DNA of 64,000 nt from NCBI GenBank assembly GCA_016219185.1, contig JACRBZ010000014.1:1-64000 (forward strand), in the 5' to 3' direction. The position numbers were made by a program, and so were the translations under genes. The notes beneath the pieces were generated by a model that saw only the letters and a program-made list of their open reading frames with translations, did no database searches and was not told the DNA's origin. Below are positions 36,173 through 45,441 of this stretch, one piece after another. The first letter of the stretch is position 1; each line of letters starts with the position of its first letter. This DNA is from Deltaproteobacteria bacterium. Lineage in GTDB: Bacteria > Desulfobacterota > Desulfobacteria > Desulfobacterales > Desulfatirhabdiaceae.

Positions 36173-38875
36173 ATGAGCAACTATTACTTGTTTCAGGATA
36201 GAAAGAAATGTATCGGCTGCCATAGCTGCGAAGTCCAGTGTGAGAGCAATAAATCCCTTCCGTCCGGCTCAAGACTCTGCCAGATCGTTCCGGACGACCC
36301 CCATGTAATCGACGGGCCGCCCAGGATATCCCATATATTGATGTCCTGCTTCCATTGCGAAACACCCTGGTGTGTGGCAGTCTGTCCGGCAGGCGCCATG
36401 AAAAAGCGCCCCAGGGATGGGATCGTTTATGTGGATCCCTTGCTGTGCATCGGATGTAAAACCTGTATTTCCGCCTGTCCCTGGGGATCGGTGCAATGGG
36501 ATCCGGAAAAACGCCAGGCAATAAAATGTGATTTCTGCATGGACCGAATCGATCGGGGACTGAAACCGGCCTGTGTGACGGTATGCCCCTCGCACTGCCT
36601 GGAATTTGGAATGATCGAACAAAAAATGCCGGTATTGCGGAAAAAACCACTTGCCCCCGGGCCTGAACCGGAAGATGTGGAAGCAGAAACCCTCATGGAA
36701 AAGGGGTGCCCGGTGAATGCCGCGATTACCGAACTTGAACGCATCCTGGATACCGGAAACCTGATCGATCCCAAAAGCCGGCGAAGGACCGGAAAAATCC
36801 TTGAGCTGATGCGGGACGTGGCTTGGGGAAGGGCCGGAGCGGACCATTTGCAGTCCATGGAATCCTTTGCACGGAAAATCATGAAAGAAGGCCCGGACGA
36901 TATCAGCAGAAAAACCGGGGAGTTTGTGGACTTGACGCTGACAGAACACCATGAGGTGTTTGTCAGTCATGTAGAAACCCACAATTGTGCAACGGGAGAA
37001 TGCGTCAAAATGGCGCCGGCTCCCTGTCAGATGGCCTGCCCTGCCGGTATGGACATTCCGACCTATATCACCTTGATTGGTATGGGACGGGATGCGGACG
37101 CCATTGAAGTGATTCGAAAAGACAACCCGTTTCCCTGGGTTTGCGGACTGGTCTGTACCCGGCCCTGTGAAATGATGTGCGTGAGGGGCAGAATCGACAG
37201 CCCGGTTTCCATTAAATATTTAAAGGCGTTTGCCGCGGAAAAGTCGATGCGGGAAGGGCGGTATGTCAATCCGCCAAAGGAACCGGATAAAGGCCAGAAG
37301 GTCTGTATCGTCGGCGCAGGGCCCGCCGGCATGAGCGCGGCGTATTACCTGAGTCTGAAGGGATACGGCGTCCGGGTTATCGAAGCGCTGCCGACGGCCG
37401 GTGGAATGATGCTGCTCGGCATCCCCCGATACAGGCTTCCGTGCCGAATCATCGACCTGGAAGTGACCATGCTCGAAGAACTGGGCGTGGATTTTCAGTT
37501 CAATACAAATTTTGGAAAAGATGTTACCCTGGATTCCTTAAAGGCCGAAGGATTTGAAGCCTTCTTTTTTGCGATTGGCGCCCATAAATCGTTTAAACTC
37601 AATATTCCCGGCGAAACGGATTATCCTCAGGCCATTCAAGCCATTGATCTGCTACGACGCGTGGCATTGGGAGACTGGAAGATTCCGGGTGAGCGCGTTG
37701 TGATCGTTGGCGGCGGCAATGTGGCCATCGATGCCGCCAGAACCTGCCTGCGGCTGGGCTGCAAGGATGTGATGATGGCATACCGCAGGGCGCGCTCCGA
37801 AATGCCCGCAGATGTCGAGGAAGTCGAGCAGGCCGAGGAAGAAGGGGTCCGGATTTCATTCTTGACCATTCCTGTTGCCGTAATCGGAACGGGAGCCGGC
37901 CAGAATGGCCGGGTTACGGCACTTCGTTGTATTCGCGCAGAGTTGATCGAACAGGAAGACAGCAGCCGAAAAATTCCGGTTCCGATTGAAGGCAGTGAAT
38001 TCTTGATTGAAGCCGATGCGGTGATTTCCGCTATCGGACAGCAGGTGGATCAGGACTGCCTGTCTTCTATTTCTAGACTCAAATGGACCCGCAGAAATAC
38101 CCTTTTTGCCAGCAGGGTCAACATGAAAACCTCGGTTCCCGGAGTCTTTGCAGCCGGAGATGCGGTTTCGGGGCCTGCCACCGTGATTGAAGCCATTGGC
38201 GGCGGCAAACGTGCGGCAGATGCCATTGACCGATATCTTTCGGAAATTCCGCAGCCCAGGATGCCCCCGGTTCCGGTTCGAAGGGGAAGAATCGACTGGA
38301 TAGAGATACCGGCCAGGGTCAAAATGGAATTGAAGCGACCCGTCATGTCCCTGCTGCCCATTGACCGAAGGCGGAAAACCTTTCAGCAGGTTGAAACCGG
38401 TTATCCGGAAAAAAGGGTTCGGCAAGAGGCCGCCCGATGCCTTCGCTGTGATATTTGCACCCGATGCGGACGCTGTGTGGAAATCTGCCGGGACAAAATA
38501 AAGGTCGAAGCCCTGAAGATGGGGTATCTTGATTTTGATCGACCCGGCCCAACTGATTTTTCCATTACCGAAACACGATGCGTTTTGTGCGGGGCCTGTG
38601 CCGCCAACTGCCCCACCGGGGCCATGAGAATGGAAGATTTCAATGGAGAGCGGGTCCTGTCGTTGTGCGGGACGATTCTGAACCGGCAGAAATTAATCCA
38701 TTGCGAGAGTTGTGGCGCGGTCATGGGGACTGCCGGATATCTCGCGTATATTCGAAACAAGCATCAGTCCGTTATACCGGTCGCCGATCCGCGGACCCAG
38801 TGCTGTACCTGTGCCCGGAAAACGATGGCGTCATACATGGCGTCGCGGCTGCGTCAGTATGAATATGAGAAGTGA
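36173..38875 (+). CDS. Fusion of four-cluster ferredoxin, GltD-like flavoprotein and C-terminal ferredoxin
   Basis: A 900-residue cytoplasmic redox fusion. Residues 1-155 hold 16 Cys in four groups (13-23, 59-71, 92-102, 119-138), the pattern of FdhB/DmsB-type electron-transfer subunits. After a helical linker comes a GltD/NfnB-like part: Fer4_20 Cys region (CQMACPAG ... CEMMC), FAD motif IVGAGPAGMSAAY near 380 and NAD(P) motif IVGGGNVAIDAA near 510. The end has two more cluster motifs (CLRCDICTRCGRCVEIC, CVLCGACAANC) and a final CCTC. It could pass electrons between NAD(P)H and a ferredoxin-linked dehydrogenase; the partner is not next door. ATG 36158 is an alternative start. Confidence 0.85.
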   Translation: MSNYYLFQDRKKCIGCHSCEVQCESNKSLPSGSRLCQIVPDDPHVIDGPPRISHILMSCFHCETPWCVAVCPAGAMKKRPRDGIVYVDPLLCIGCKTCISACPWGSVQWDPEKRQAIKCDFCMDRIDRGLKPACVTVCPSHCLEFGMIEQKMPVLRKKPLAPGPEPEDVEAETLMEKGCPVNAAITELERILDTGNLIDPKSRRRTGKILELMRDVAWGRAGADHLQSMESFARKIMKEGPDDISRKTGEFVDLTLTEHHEVFVSHVETHNCATGECVKMAPAPCQMACPAGMDIPTYITLIGMGRDADAIEVIRKDNPFPWVCGLVCTRPCEMMCVRGRIDSPVSIKYLKAFAAEKSMREGRYVNPPKEPDKGQKVCIVGAGPAGMSAAYYLSLKGYGVRVIEALPTAGGMMLLGIPRYRLPCRIIDLEVTMLEELGVDFQFNTNFGKDVTLDSLKAEGFEAFFFAIGAHKSFKLNIPGETDYPQAIQAIDLLRRVALGDWKIPGERVVIVGGGNVAIDAARTCLRLGCKDVMMAYRRARSEMPADVEEVEQAEEEGVRISFLTIPVAVIGTGAGQNGRVTALRCIRAELIEQEDSSRKIPVPIEGSEFLIEADAVISAIGQQVDQDCLSSISRLKWTRRNTLFASRVNMKTSVPGVFAAGDAVSGPATVIEAIGGGKRAADAIDRYLSEIPQPRMPPVPVRRGRIDWIEIPARVKMELKRPVMSLLPIDRRRKTFQQVETGYPEKRVRQEAARCLRCDICTRCGRCVEICRDKIKVEALKMGYLDFDRPGPTDFSITETRCVLCGACAANCPTGAMRMEDFNGERVLSLCGTILNRQKLIHCESCGAVMGTAGYLAYIRNKHQSVIPVADPRTQCCTCARKTMASYMASRLRQYEYEK

Positions 38876-38889
38876 GAAATAGGAGCGAC

Positions 38890-38915
38890 CTTCCCCTTTT
38901 TTCCAAAGGGGGAAG
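38890..38915. repeat. CTTCCCCTTT/AAAGGGGGAAG palindrome
   Basis: A near-perfect 10-bp stem with a 5-base loop lying just after the flavoprotein stop. Same family as the palindromes near 62.83 and 63.25 kb. It may act as a mRNA-stabilising or terminating hairpin before the 70-residue gene. Confidence 0.55.
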
Positions 38916-38964
38916 CGAGTTCGTGTATCAAGAACGCATGGGGGTTTATAAGGAAGGGGGAATT

Positions 38965-39177
38965 ATGGGGTTTCGTAAAGGACAAAAAGTTGAGATTTTT
39001 AAAAAGTCAACGGATGATGGATGGGAAAGTTTTATGGATGCTTATGTCGGAACCCATGGCATAATTACCGATCCCGATACCGCCATCAATGATTCCGATG
39101 CCCTGGTTGAGGTCAGTCTGGTGGGGAAAGGTACATTTCGATTTCCTCAGGACTGCCTGAGATGTATTGACGAATAG
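38965..39177 (+). CDS. Small basic-acidic protein, 70 residues, unknown
   Basis: A 70-residue protein (MGFRKGQKVEIFKKS ... GTFRFPQDCLRCIDE). The beta-rich pattern with KGQKVEIF, THGIITDPDT and LVEVSLVGKGTFRFP looks like a small SH3/KOW-type barrel, and the end carries CLRC. AAGGAAGGGGG lies upstream of the ATG. It is 15 bases before the 1015-residue gene, likely one transcript. Function unknown. Confidence 0.65.
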   Translation: MGFRKGQKVEIFKKSTDDGWESFMDAYVGTHGIITDPDTAINDSDALVEVSLVGKGTFRFPQDCLRCIDE

Positions 39178-39192
39178 AGGCAGAAATTGATC

Positions 39193-42100
39193 ATGCGCAA
39201 ATTGTCCGGCATCATGTTTGACAGACGGGATCACGTTTTGTTGACCATCGTCAATGACGTGTTGAACCGGGATAAACGTCAGGAATATAATAAACGCAAG
39301 TTTTATCCTCATTTCCACCCTCACGGCATAAAAAAACTGGCTGAATCCAGGGGACTGCGCATTGCCTATGCCGTCATCCATCTGCTGGAGTCTCTTGAGG
39401 CCGGCAAACAGGATGAGCGCCTCGGCGCCCTGCGCGCATTGCGGGACGAGGTGCTCAACGCCTCGGACGGCGACATGCCCAAAAACACGGCCAGTGCCCT
39501 GCTCCAGATCATGAAGGAACTGGTGCGATCTCAGGGAGACTACAACCGCCAGCTTCTGCTGGCCCATGATTTCAGAGTTACTGCCACGGGCAAGCCCCGC
39601 ATCGTGCGAAAGCAACTGCAGCGCTACCATCTGCTGGAAATGCCCGAAGAATGGAATCAACTGGCTTTTGACGACCATGTCCACGATGTGAACACCAAGG
39701 GCCGCAAGTCTGCCACGCACCTGATCATGGATGCCTGGATCAAAGGGATTCGCCGGCTTCGCGTGGTTTACTACAATTACATCCAGGCCCCGTTTGCCGC
39801 CGAGCTTCTGGAGGCAGCCGAAATCATGGGAATCACGATGCGTATCGGCATCGAATATGCCGCCAGGTTCCGCGGCCGCTATGTGCAATTGATCTGGGTT
39901 CCCAGAGGGTTTATCGATACCCAGGCCTTTCTCTGCTTTTTGACGGAAGCGCCGGTCCGGGCACTGATGGAAGAAGGGCGTCAGATTTCCGAATACCGCC
40001 AGCAGCAGGTCTTGCAGGTTCTGGATGCCTTCAACCGTCGCCATCTTCCGGTGATCAATGAAACATACGGCATTTTACTGAAACCCATTGATCCATCCGC
40101 TTTTTTGACATTTGTCAAACCCGGCCAGACTTCCTTGCTTCATCTGGCGAAATTCATTCACACCCAGCTCCTTCCGGATCTGGAGAAAAAAGTTGCCGAG
40201 CTGCGCGATCAGTGCGATTCGGCAAGTCCGCAAGAGCAAATCCTAAACGATACGCTGGTGGCGGAAATGAACTGCCTGGACTTTGAAACCATTCTGGAGC
40301 GTTTTCTGAGCCCGGCGCGGAATCCGGAGCTGCCCGATCCTCAAACGGTCCAGGATGGGCCCGATGTTCCTCCCCTGCTCAGACTCTCTCCCCGCGAACT
40401 TCTGCATCGCCTGGTTCAGTTGCGCACCGCGTATCGCATCACCTTGAACCTGACCGATCTGCGTCCAGAGGATGTGCTGGAGCTGATCTATGATTGCGAA
40501 GGGTTGATCACGCGACTGGAGACATTCAATCTCAAGGACTACACGGGCGGCAAAACCACCCTTGTTCCCGAGATCAGTCGCCTTCAGGTTGCGATCAACG
40601 AAGGCAATGTCATTACGCTGAAACGCATCATCCTCAATATCATGGATCAGACAGCGGCTTCTTCCAGTCCGGACAAAGCCGACCGCCTGGAGAAATTGGC
40701 GGCGATCCTGCACGATATTAATTCACTGCGTCTGATGTACAAGGGAACACCCTTGAAATCCCGGATCGGCAGCGATTCGACGGGAACGTCGCCGCGCATG
40801 CACGGCATGGGGCTGGCGGTCATGGAAACCCTGCCCGGCCGGGCAACCCGGGAAATTTTTCACCCGGATGCCGAGCGCATGGTCATTCCTTTCCGGATGA
40901 CCGCTTATCGTCGGGTAACCTGTATTCCGCGAAAAGGCATCTCTCCGCTGCTCAATCGTTTCTTCGGTTGGGCGGGATCAATTCCGGGCCTCGGCTGGCT
41001 GGCTTACGAACACCAAAATGACTGGCTGGCGCTGGAGCACACCACCCGCATGGAATCTCCGGGAAATATCGTTACACTGGGCGGAATTCATGAGGATGCC
41101 GGAAACGAGCTTTATCTTTGTCCGCCGCAGGTAAAAGAGGAAACGCTGCGACTGTCCTGGTCCTATTTAAATACCCTGGCGAAAATCATCATCAAGATGA
41201 CGATCGGATTTATCCCTGCGTTTCTGTGTTTTTTCCTGAGCTACGACTGGTGGGTGCTCAAATTCGGCGGTGCATTCATCTGGTTCGGCATTACCGGTGT
41301 GCGCAATATTCTTCAGTCCACTCTGGGCGGCGGCGGACTGCGCAGTTCGCCGCTTTTGGGGTGGAGGGATTATGTGAGCTGGGAGCGGATCGGCGATTCG
41401 TTGCTCTTTACGGGCTTTTCCGTTCCGCTGCTCGATTGGGTGGTAAAAACCCTGATTCTGGATAAATCCCTGGGAATCACAACCGCGACCAGTCCTTCGG
41501 CCCTGTATGCGATCATGGCGGCGTCCAACGGGCTTTACCTTTCCTGTCACAACGCATTCCGGGGATTTCCCAAGACCGTTGTCGCCGGTAATCTTTTTCG
41601 CAGCATGCTTTCCATTCCCATTGCCATCGTTTTTAATGGCATTATCGCCGGCCTCCTGTCCGCGGCCGGGGTTTCCGGAATCGATGCGGTTTTGCAGAAA
41701 TGGGCCGCGGTTATCTCCAAGGCAGCCTCGGACTTTGTTGCCGGCGTCATTGAAGGCGGCGCCGACCGGTACCGAAACATCCATCTCCGGCTACGTGATT
41801 ACCGGGAAAAGTTGATCCGGCTTCTGGAGGCCTATACCAGCCTGGAGCTGCTCTTTCCGGATAAAAAAGTCATGGAAACGCTCAGTGCCATGGACAAAAG
41901 CCTGTCGGGCGATGCCAAGGATCTGGAGTTGATCATGATCATCCATGCCCTGGATCTGCTCTTTTTCTGGAATTACCAGCCCCGGGGACGCACCGCGCTG
42001 ATCATGCTGGCCAAAACCCTTTCCGAGGAGGAGCGCCAGATTCTTCTGGGTTCTTTGCATATCCTTAAAAGACAGCGCGAAATCAGCATGCTCTTTATCG

Positions 42101-42240
42101 ACGGCATCATCGGCAAAAACTTTTCCGGCGGACTGGCCTTTTATCTGAATGCATCCGGGCAGTTTCTGGAGGATGTTCAGAAGATCCTGGGTAATCCGGT
42201 GAAACAAAAGGTGCTTTCGGGCCAGTGGGGATTGAAATGA
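39193..42240 (+). CDS. Large PHP-like membrane protein of unknown function
   Basis: A 1015-residue protein I cannot assign. The N-terminal half is soluble; residues about 155-230 look like a degenerate PHP domain (DDHVHDV, THLIMDAWIKGIRRLRVV, MRIGIEYAARFRGRYVQLIW). A long helical middle follows. Four or so hydrophobic segments lie between about 665 and 835 (for example MTIGFIPAFLCFFLSY, SIPIAIVFNGIIAGLL), then a soluble helical tail. Only part of the PHP metal ligands are visible, so enzyme activity is doubtful. The stop overlaps the start of the amidase gene by ATGA. ATG 39193 is chosen over a TTG two codons earlier. Confidence 0.75.
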   Translation: MRKLSGIMFDRRDHVLLTIVNDVLNRDKRQEYNKRKFYPHFHPHGIKKLAESRGLRIAYAVIHLLESLEAGKQDERLGALRALRDEVLNASDGDMPKNTASALLQIMKELVRSQGDYNRQLLLAHDFRVTATGKPRIVRKQLQRYHLLEMPEEWNQLAFDDHVHDVNTKGRKSATHLIMDAWIKGIRRLRVVYYNYIQAPFAAELLEAAEIMGITMRIGIEYAARFRGRYVQLIWVPRGFIDTQAFLCFLTEAPVRALMEEGRQISEYRQQQVLQVLDAFNRRHLPVINETYGILLKPIDPSAFLTFVKPGQTSLLHLAKFIHTQLLPDLEKKVAELRDQCDSASPQEQILNDTLVAEMNCLDFETILERFLSPARNPELPDPQTVQDGPDVPPLLRLSPRELLHRLVQLRTAYRITLNLTDLRPEDVLELIYDCEGLITRLETFNLKDYTGGKTTLVPEISRLQVAINEGNVITLKRIILNIMDQTAASSSPDKADRLEKLAAILHDINSLRLMYKGTPLKSRIGSDSTGTSPRMHGMGLAVMETLPGRATREIFHPDAERMVIPFRMTAYRRVTCIPRKGISPLLNRFFGWAGSIPGLGWLAYEHQNDWLALEHTTRMESPGNIVTLGGIHEDAGNELYLCPPQVKEETLRLSWSYLNTLAKIIIKMTIGFIPAFLCFFLSYDWWVLKFGGAFIWFGITGVRNILQSTLGGGGLRSSPLLGWRDYVSWERIGDSLLFTGFSVPLLDWVVKTLILDKSLGITTATSPSALYAIMAASNGLYLSCHNAFRGFPKTVVAGNLFRSMLSIPIAIVFNGIIAGLLSAAGVSGIDAVLQKWAAVISKAASDFVAGVIEGGADRYRNIHLRLRDYREKLIRLLEAYTSLELLFPDKKVMETLSAMDKSLSGDAKDLELIMIIHALDLLFFWNYQPRGRTALIMLAKTLSEEERQILLGSLHILKRQREISMLFIDGIIGKNFSGGLAFYLNASGQFLEDVQKILGNPVKQKVLSGQWGLK

Positions 42241-43043
42241 ACCTTACCCTGTCCATGGCCCAGATGCGTGTTGCCGTCTCTAAGCCCGAAGAGAATCTTC
42301 GGAAAGCCGAGTGCTGGATTGCCGAGGCATCGCGAAGGGGCAGTGATGTCATCTGTTTCCCGGAGATGTGGACCACGGGTTTCAACTGGCTGAACAATGA
42401 ACGCATGGCCGCGATACACGAAAACATCGTTGATCGTGTCGCGAGCATGGCAAAATCATATGGCATCTGGGTCAATGGGTCGATGCCGGCTCTAAACGAA
42501 GCGGGGAAACTCTCCAATACCTCATTTTTATTCAATGCCAGGGGCGAGCGGGCAGGGGTCTATCGCAAAACCCACTTGTTCAGTTTGCTTTGCGAGGATG
42601 CGCACATGGCGCCCGGAGACCGGGTGACGGTTGTGGACACTCCATGGGGGCGGGTGGGGCTGGCGATCTGTTATGATATCCGCTTTCCGGAGCTGTTCCG
42701 AACCTATGCGCTGAAGGGAGCGGAGATCGTGTTTTGTCCCATAGCATTTCCCTACCCGCGTCTCGATCATTGGAAGATTCTGGTGCGTGCCCGCGCGATT
42801 GAGAACCAGATGTTCATTGCGGGGATCAATCGGGTCGGCACCGAGGACTTCGGGTCCGATGGCGGTGTTACCTATTTCGGTGATTCCGTGATCATTGATC
42901 CCTGGGGCAAAGCCGTGATCGAAGCCGGAGAAACCGATGAAATGCTGCTGACTGCCACGGTCAATATGGATCGGGTCAAAGAAATCCGCGCAAGTATGAC
43001 GGTCCTGAAAGACAGAAGACCCGATCTCTATGAATTGGGGTGA
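42237..43043 (+). CDS. Carbon-nitrogen hydrolase (omega-amidase/Nit-like)
   Basis: A 268-residue nitrilase-superfamily enzyme with the catalytic triad Glu43 (FPEMW), Lys111 (YRKTHLF) and Cys145 (AICYDIRFPEL). The set resembles Nit2/YafV omega-amidases, which hydrolyse alpha-ketoglutaramate-type amides. The substrate here is inference. The start is fixed by the ATGA overlap with the large upstream gene, so the two are coupled. Confidence 0.88.
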   Translation: MNLTLSMAQMRVAVSKPEENLRKAECWIAEASRRGSDVICFPEMWTTGFNWLNNERMAAIHENIVDRVASMAKSYGIWVNGSMPALNEAGKLSNTSFLFNARGERAGVYRKTHLFSLLCEDAHMAPGDRVTVVDTPWGRVGLAICYDIRFPELFRTYALKGAEIVFCPIAFPYPRLDHWKILVRARAIENQMFIAGINRVGTEDFGSDGGVTYFGDSVIIDPWGKAVIEAGETDEMLLTATVNMDRVKEIRASMTVLKDRRPDLYELG

Positions 43044-43066
43044 TCCTTCGGTAAGACAATGCCGAT

Positions 43067-43095
43067 GGATGGCCGGAATTGAAGTCCGGCCATCC
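43067..43095. terminator. Convergent hairpin after the amidase gene and folD
   Basis: GGATGGCCGGA (43067-43077) pairs perfectly with TCCGGCCATCC (43085-43095) over a 7-base loop, placed between the two converging stops. There is no long T run, but the position suits a bidirectional terminator. Confidence 0.6.
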
Positions 43096-43114
43096 GCGGA
43101 TTCATGATGAAGGT

Positions 43115-44023
43115 TTATGCGATACCCAGTTTGAATTTCAGGGATTTGAGGGTGTTTTTCATCAGCATGGTGATGGTCATGGGGCCGACGCCGCCGGGCA
43201 CGGGCGTGATGGAACCCGCGATTTCCTTGGCAGCATCAAAATCCACGTCTCCTTTTAGAATGGCGATTTTTTTACCGGTCTTTTCACTGACTTTTTCGCC
43301 GACCCGGTTGACGCCCACATCGATCACGCAGGCACCGGGTTTGATCCATTCGGGTTTGACCAGGCCGGGAACGCCGGCAGCCACGATCAGAATGTCCGCC
43401 CGTTTGCAGTGGACATCCATATTTTTGGTGCCGGTATGAACGATCGTTACCGTTGAATTGGCTCCGGGGCCTTTCTGAAGCATCATGTTGGCAATGGGTT
43501 TGCCGACGATGTTGGAACGGCCGACCACCACGACTTCAGCACCCTTGGTTTCCACGCCGGCCCGAACGATCATCTCCTGGATTCCGGCCGGGGTGCAGGG
43601 CGGGAATTTGACTTCGGAGCCGCCGATCATGAGGCGTCCCACATTCACCGGATGGAATCCGTCGACATCCTTGTCCGGATCGATGGCGTTCAGCACTTTC
43701 TTTTCATTGATGTGCTTGGGAAGTGGCAATTGAACCAGGATACCGTTGATGGCGTCGTCCTTGTTGTATTTGTCGATGAGCGCCAGAAGATCGGCTTCTG
43801 AAATATCCACCGGCTGTGAATCCTGAATTTCGTTAAAACCGACCCGGTGCGCGGTTTGAATCTTCAAGGTGACGTAAGACATCGAAGCCGGATTGGCGCC
43901 GATCAGAATGGTCACCAGTCCCGGTACCACGCCATGTTTTTCCTTGATTGCCTTGACTTCGGCCGTAATTTCTTCCAGGATTTGCTCGCGGATTTCAGTG
44001 CCCAGGATTAACTTTGCTGTCAT
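43115..44023 (-). CDS. folD: Methylenetetrahydrofolate dehydrogenase/cyclohydrolase
   Basis: FolD interconverts methylene-, methenyl- and formyl-tetrahydrofolate; in acetogen-like and sulfate-reducing bacteria it also serves the methyl branch of the Wood-Ljungdahl pathway. The 302-residue protein has SYVTLKIQTA (YxxxK active site), QLPLPKHI, GRSNIVGKPIANML (NADP site) and PGGVGPMTITMLM. A GGAGATCC element precedes the ATG. Confidence 0.95.
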   Translation of the reverse strand: MTAKLILGTEIREQILEEITAEVKAIKEKHGVVPGLVTILIGANPASMSYVTLKIQTAHRVGFNEIQDSQPVDISEADLLALIDKYNKDDAINGILVQLPLPKHINEKKVLNAIDPDKDVDGFHPVNVGRLMIGGSEVKFPPCTPAGIQEMIVRAGVETKGAEVVVVGRSNIVGKPIANMMLQKGPGANSTVTIVHTGTKNMDVHCKRADILIVAAGVPGLVKPEWIKPGACVIDVGVNRVGEKVSEKTGKKIAILKGDVDFDAAKEIAGSITPVPGGVGPMTITMLMKNTLKSLKFKLGIA

Positions 44024-44096
44024 GTTGGATCTCCTTTTTGGGGTAAATGTGGGTGCTTTCTGTGTCTATCTAATCGACCTGATTCTACTCAACCTT

Positions 44097-44249
44097 GATG
44101 GCTTCGTAAAAAGTCCAATATCTGCGTTGCGCTTCATCCTTCGTCGTTGCGGCGTACCCAAAAGTACGCCTCACTCCTCAGGACTCGCGCGCCTTGATCT
44201 TGAACTTTTTACTTTGCCATTCCATGTTTTGATTTTTTACGAGTTTATC
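44097..44249 (+). mobile_element. MITE-like element, copy 1
   Basis: About 150 bp, non-coding. The left end GATGGCTTCGTAAAAAGTC and right end GATTTTTTACGAGTTTATC are imperfect inverted repeats. The core includes GGCGTAC ... GTACGCC and CTTGATCTTGAAC. It is flanked by TCAACCTT at 44089-44096 and 44248-44255, which looks like a target-site duplication. It fills the folD-argC gap. Confidence 0.75.
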
Positions 44250-44273
44250 AACCTTGTCAATCGCTTCCATAAA

Positions 44274-45311
44274 TTAAACCGGATAAGGAACCTGCCGGAG
44301 TCCCGTTGTTTCATCCAGACCCAGCATGAGATTCATGTTTTGAACGGCCTGGCCGGCTGCGCCTTTAACCAGATTGTCGATCGCGGAAATCAGGATCAGG
44401 CGGTTTCGGGGAACATCCAGCTTAAATCCGATATCACAAAAATTGGTGCCGCGGACATTCCGGGTATCCGGCAGCTTATTGTCCGGACATAATCGGACAA
44501 AATGGCGTCCGCTATAAAAGGATGCCAGGCAGTTTCGAATGTCATCCGGACCGACGGATTTTTCCGGCGTGGTATAAAGGGTGGTCAGCATCCCCCGGCT
44601 CAAGGGAACCAGGTGGGGAACAAAGGTGATCGAAATCGGCGTTCGGGCTTCGATGCTCAATACCTCATCCATTTCCGGATTGTGACGGTGCTGGCCGACC
44701 TTGTAGGCTTTAAAAGACTCCTGGACTTCGCAGTAGTGAGCAGCCAGGGCAAGGGAACGGCCTGCGCCGCTGACGCCGGATTTGGAATCGGCGATAATCC
44801 CGCCTGGCGTGATCAGTCCGTTTTTTAGTAGTGGTATCAGGGGCAAGAGGACGCTGGTGGGATAGCAGCCAGGATTCCCGATGAGACGAGCGCTTTTGAT
44901 CCGCTCCCCATAAATCTCGCTCAGGCCGTAAACCGATTCGTCAATGAGATGCGCGGCCTGATGCGGCTGATAATGCTGTTCATAAATGGCGACATTGCGG
45001 AATCGGAAATCAGCCGAAAGGTCGATCACCCGTTTGCCATTTTTAAGAAGCGGCGGAATGAACGACATGGGAAGCTGATGCGGAAGTGCCATGAAAATAA
45101 TATCGGTCTGCTCGCAAGCCGCATCGAGCGAATAGTCCCGGCATACCAGATCGACAACGCCGGCCATGGATGGAAAAACCGCGTCAAATCTGGTGCCCGC
45201 ATACTGGCGGGAAGTTATCAGCGTTAATTCGACGGCCGGATGTCCGGCCAGCAGCCGGACCAGTTCAGCGCCCGCATACCCTGTTGCCCCAACGATACCC
45301 ACGCGGATCAT
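44274..45311 (-). CDS. argC: N-acetyl-gamma-glutamyl-phosphate reductase
   Basis: ArgC reduces N-acetylglutamyl phosphate to the semialdehyde in arginine synthesis. The 345-residue protein has the NADP motif GIVGATGYAGAELVRLL, the catalytic Cys149 in GNPGCYPTS, DSKSGVSGAGR and HRHNPEMDEV with the active-site His. AAGGAG precedes the ATG. No other arg gene is adjacent. Confidence 0.96.
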   Translation of the reverse strand: MIRVGIVGATGYAGAELVRLLAGHPAVELTLITSRQYAGTRFDAVFPSMAGVVDLVCRDYSLDAACEQTDIIFMALPHQLPMSFIPPLLKNGKRVIDLSADFRFRNVAIYEQHYQPHQAAHLIDESVYGLSEIYGERIKSARLIGNPGCYPTSVLLPLIPLLKNGLITPGGIIADSKSGVSGAGRSLALAAHYCEVQESFKAYKVGQHRHNPEMDEVLSIEARTPISITFVPHLVPLSRGMLTTLYTTPEKSVGPDDIRNCLASFYSGRHFVRLCPDNKLPDTRNVRGTNFCDIGFKLDVPRNRLILISAIDNLVKGAAGQAVQNMNLMLGLDETTGLRQVPYPV

Positions 45312-45441
45312 TATTTTTTCTCCTTCTGACGCCTTTCATACAAACGTTTCTTGTAGCAAAGATAATATATAAGTTCAAGGAGTTTTGGACGGTATTTTGT
45401 CATCTGCCTGTCTCAAGCCGGACAGGTCGTATCCGAGTCTC

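Noticed and set aside
35852..36223. Minus-strand 123-codon frame before the flavoprotein gene
   Set aside because: Overlaps the start region of a certain gene and has no recognisable content.
39007..40044. Minus-strand frame of 345 codons opposite the large unknown gene
   Set aside because: Antisense shadow: the plus-strand protein has consistent domain-like content and tight coupling to its neighbours.
43893..44492. Plus-strand 199-codon frame over the folD-argC gap
   Set aside because: Most of it translates the MITE-like element and the antisense of argC and folD.
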